Shown here: in pieces, positions 57,591 to 58,931 of the stretch
Layout: each line of letters starts with the position of its first letter
Numbering within the stretch: the stretch's first letter is position 1
From: Pseudomonadota bacterium
Lineage (GTDB): Bacteria; Pseudomonadota; Alphaproteobacteria; Sphingomonadales; Sphingomonadaceae
Reading direction: 5' to 3'
DNA: 58,931 nt
Assembly: GCA_021847605.1 (NCBI GenBank)
Contig: JAJZQN010000025.1
Coordinates: 1-58,931 of the forward strand
Notes under the pieces: model-generated
The model's input: only the letters and a program-made list of their open reading frames with translations
What the model was told of the DNA's origin: nothing
Databases searched by the model: none
Position numbers and translations under genes: made by a program

Positions 57591-58817
57591 ATGAGCCATT
57601 ATGACGTCCTGATCGTGGGGGCCGGTCATGCCGGTGCGCAGGCGGCGATTTCGTTGCGACAGCTTGGCTTTGAAGGCAGCGTGGCGATGATCGGCGACGA
57701 GCGCGATCCGCCTTATGAGCGCCCTCCCCTGTCGAAAGAATATTTTGCGGGCGACAAGAGTTTCGAACGTATCCTCATTCGCCCGGCCGCATTCTGGGAC
57801 GAGCGCAAGATCGACATGCTGCTCGGCAAGCGGGTGAAGAACGTCGATCCCGTCGGCAAATATGTGACCGTGGGCGATAGCCAGATCAGCTATTACAAGA
57901 TGATATGGGCCACTGGTGGTTCGCCACGCATGCTGTCCTGCGCCGGGGCAGACGCTCCCAACGTCCATGCCGTGCGCAGGCGCGCCGATGTGGACGCGAT
58001 GATGGCAAAGCTGGACAAGATCAGTCATGTCACCATCATCGGCGGGGGTTATATCGGGCTGGAGGCGGCGGCCGTGCTGACCAAATTCGGCAAGAAAGTC
58101 GTACTGATCGAGGCACTGGACCGGGTATTGGCCCGCGTGGCGGGCGAAGACCTCTCCCGCTTTTACGAAGGGGAGCATCGCGCCCATGGCGTCGACCTGC
58201 GCACCGGCGCGGCGATGGACCATATCGAGGTGACGGATGGTCTGGCCAGCGCCGTGGTGATGCAGGATGGCGAGCGGATCGCGACCGACATGGTGATCGT
58301 GGGCATCGGCATCATCCCCGAAACCGGCCCTCTGATCGCGGCGGGCGCGGCGGGCGGCAATGGCGTGGATGTGGACGAATATTGCCGCACATCCCTGCCC
58401 GACATCTATGCCGTGGGCGATTGCGCATCCCATGCCAACCGCTTTGCCGGCGGCGCACAGATGCGGATTGAATCGGTGCAGAATGCCAATGATCAGGCCA
58501 AGACCGCCGTCGCTCATATCATGGGCAAGGACGAGGCCTATGATGCCATCCCATGGTTCTGGTCGAACCAATATGATCTGAAGTTGCAGACGGTTGGGTT
58601 GTCGGTCGGTCATGATGCCACCATCCTGCGTGGTGATCCGGCCGCGCGCAGTTTTTCGGTACTGTATCTCAAGGGCGGGAAGCTGATCGCGCTCGACTGC
58701 GTCAACATGATCAAGGATTATGTGCAGGGGCGCGCCCACATACTGTCCGGCGCCCTGCTGGATCAGGCGCAACTGGCCGATGCCAAGGTGCCGTTGAAGG
58801 AAGTCGGATTGGGATAA
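57591..58817 (+). CDS. Ferredoxin-reductase-type FAD-dependent oxidoreductase
   Basis: This 408-residue flavoprotein has the FAD loop [20 protein letters not shown], the [12 protein letters not shown] block of rubredoxin/ferredoxin reductases, the NAD loop [20 protein letters not shown] and the second FAD block DIYAVGDCA. It would pass electrons from NAD(P)H to a ferredoxin, for example of a P450 or dioxygenase; no such partner is adjacent. ATG 57591 is preferred over an in-frame TTG at 57525. Confidence 0.9.
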   Translation: MSHYDVLIVGAGHAGAQAAISLRQLGFEGSVAMIGDERDPPYERPPLSKEYFAGDKSFERILIRPAAFWDERKIDMLLGKRVKNVDPVGKYVTVGDSQISYYKMIWATGGSPRMLSCAGADAPNVHAVRRRADVDAMMAKLDKISHVTIIGGGYIGLEAAAVLTKFGKKVVLIEALDRVLARVAGEDLSRFYEGEHRAHGVDLRTGAAMDHIEVTDGLASAVVMQDGERIATDMVIVGIGIIPETGPLIAAGAAGGNGVDVDEYCRTSLPDIYAVGDCASHANRFAGGAQMRIESVQNANDQAKTAVAHIMGKDEAYDAIPWFWSNQYDLKLQTVGLSVGHDATILRGDPAARSFSVLYLKGGKLIALDCVNMIKDYVQGRAHILSGALLDQAQLADAKVPLKEVGLG

Positions 58818-58869
58818 GGGCAGGCGCGATCCGCAGACCATTAGAGTTTGATGATTTCGCATTGATCCG

Positions 58870-58931
58870 TTCGTTTCGAGCGAAGTCGAGAAACGATCAG
58901 CGCGCCGTTTCTCGACTTCGCTCGAAACGAA
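58870..58931. repeat. Perfect 26-bp palindromic repeat at the window end
   Basis: Positions 58870-58895 and 58906-58931 are exact reverse complements around a 10-nt loop. The arm contains TTTCGAGCGAAGTCGAG, a kind of intergenic palindrome I have seen in sphingomonad genomes. It may continue beyond the window. It can form a long hairpin just 52 nt after the flavoprotein gene. Confidence 0.85.

Overview
The window is chromosomal DNA of a sphingomonad (Alphaproteobacteria, Sphingomonadaceae; Sphingobium-like is my best guess). The evidence is high G+C coding sequence, an envelope gene cluster that runs bamA-ompH-fabZ without lpxD or lpxA (as expected where glycosphingolipids replace lipid A), a TonB-dependent receptor, paired Flp pilins, a eukaryote-like isocitrate dehydrogenase and a TCA cluster mdh-sucD-sucA-sucB-lpd. 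No database search was run; all names rest on motifs, length and context.

Layout. 1-2282 is the right end of an integrated element: a tyrosine integrase, an A+T-richer FRG-domain gene, and a 45-bp copy of the 3' part of an elongator tRNA-Met gene, which marks the attachment site. 2430-7659 holds a PhyH-type dioxygenase, a BioC-like methyltransferase, a DUF418 membrane protein, the iron-storage pair bfd/bfr, a MutT-type Nudix hydrolase and two Flp pilins. 7755-14976 holds an M48 protease with a LysM domain, accA, xerD, two genes of unknown function, and aroK-aroB. 15251-27606 is the conserved translation/envelope block read leftward: rpsB-tsf-(opposite-strand aldo/keto reductase)-pyrH-frr-uppS-cdsA-dxr-rseP-bamA-ompH-fabZ-rpmE.

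27863-32725 holds a small membrane protein, pssA-psd (phosphatidylethanolamine synthesis), icd, and a GNAT-nitrilase fusion. 33219-36757 pairs a TonB-dependent receptor with an exported tyrosine-phosphatase-like protein. 36811-44230 holds glmS and glmU (UDP-GlcNAc synthesis), a metallophosphoesterase, gph, a crotonase-fold protein lacking both usual catalytic glutamates, a diguanylate cyclase and a small orphan gene.

44382-54757 is a TCA supercluster read leftward: sdhB, a PaaI-type thioesterase, zapE, mdh, sucD, sucA, sucB, lpd. The expected sdhC/D/A and sucC are not present. Between zapE and mdh lie a perfect 7-7-7 palindrome in the mdh promoter region and a strong rightward terminator with no gene to serve, together suggesting an unannotated small RNA. 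54918-57507 is a tightly overlapping three-gene operon (CDP-glycerol-glycerophosphotransferase-like protein, two-domain CDP-alcohol phosphotransferase, HIT protein) whose product is unknown to me. The window ends in a ferredoxin-reductase-like flavoprotein and a perfect 26-bp palindromic repeat.

The strongest leads for new biology are the orphan terminator plus palindrome at 52084-52221, the CDP-alcohol operon at 54918-57507, and the receptor/phosphatase pair at 33219-36757.
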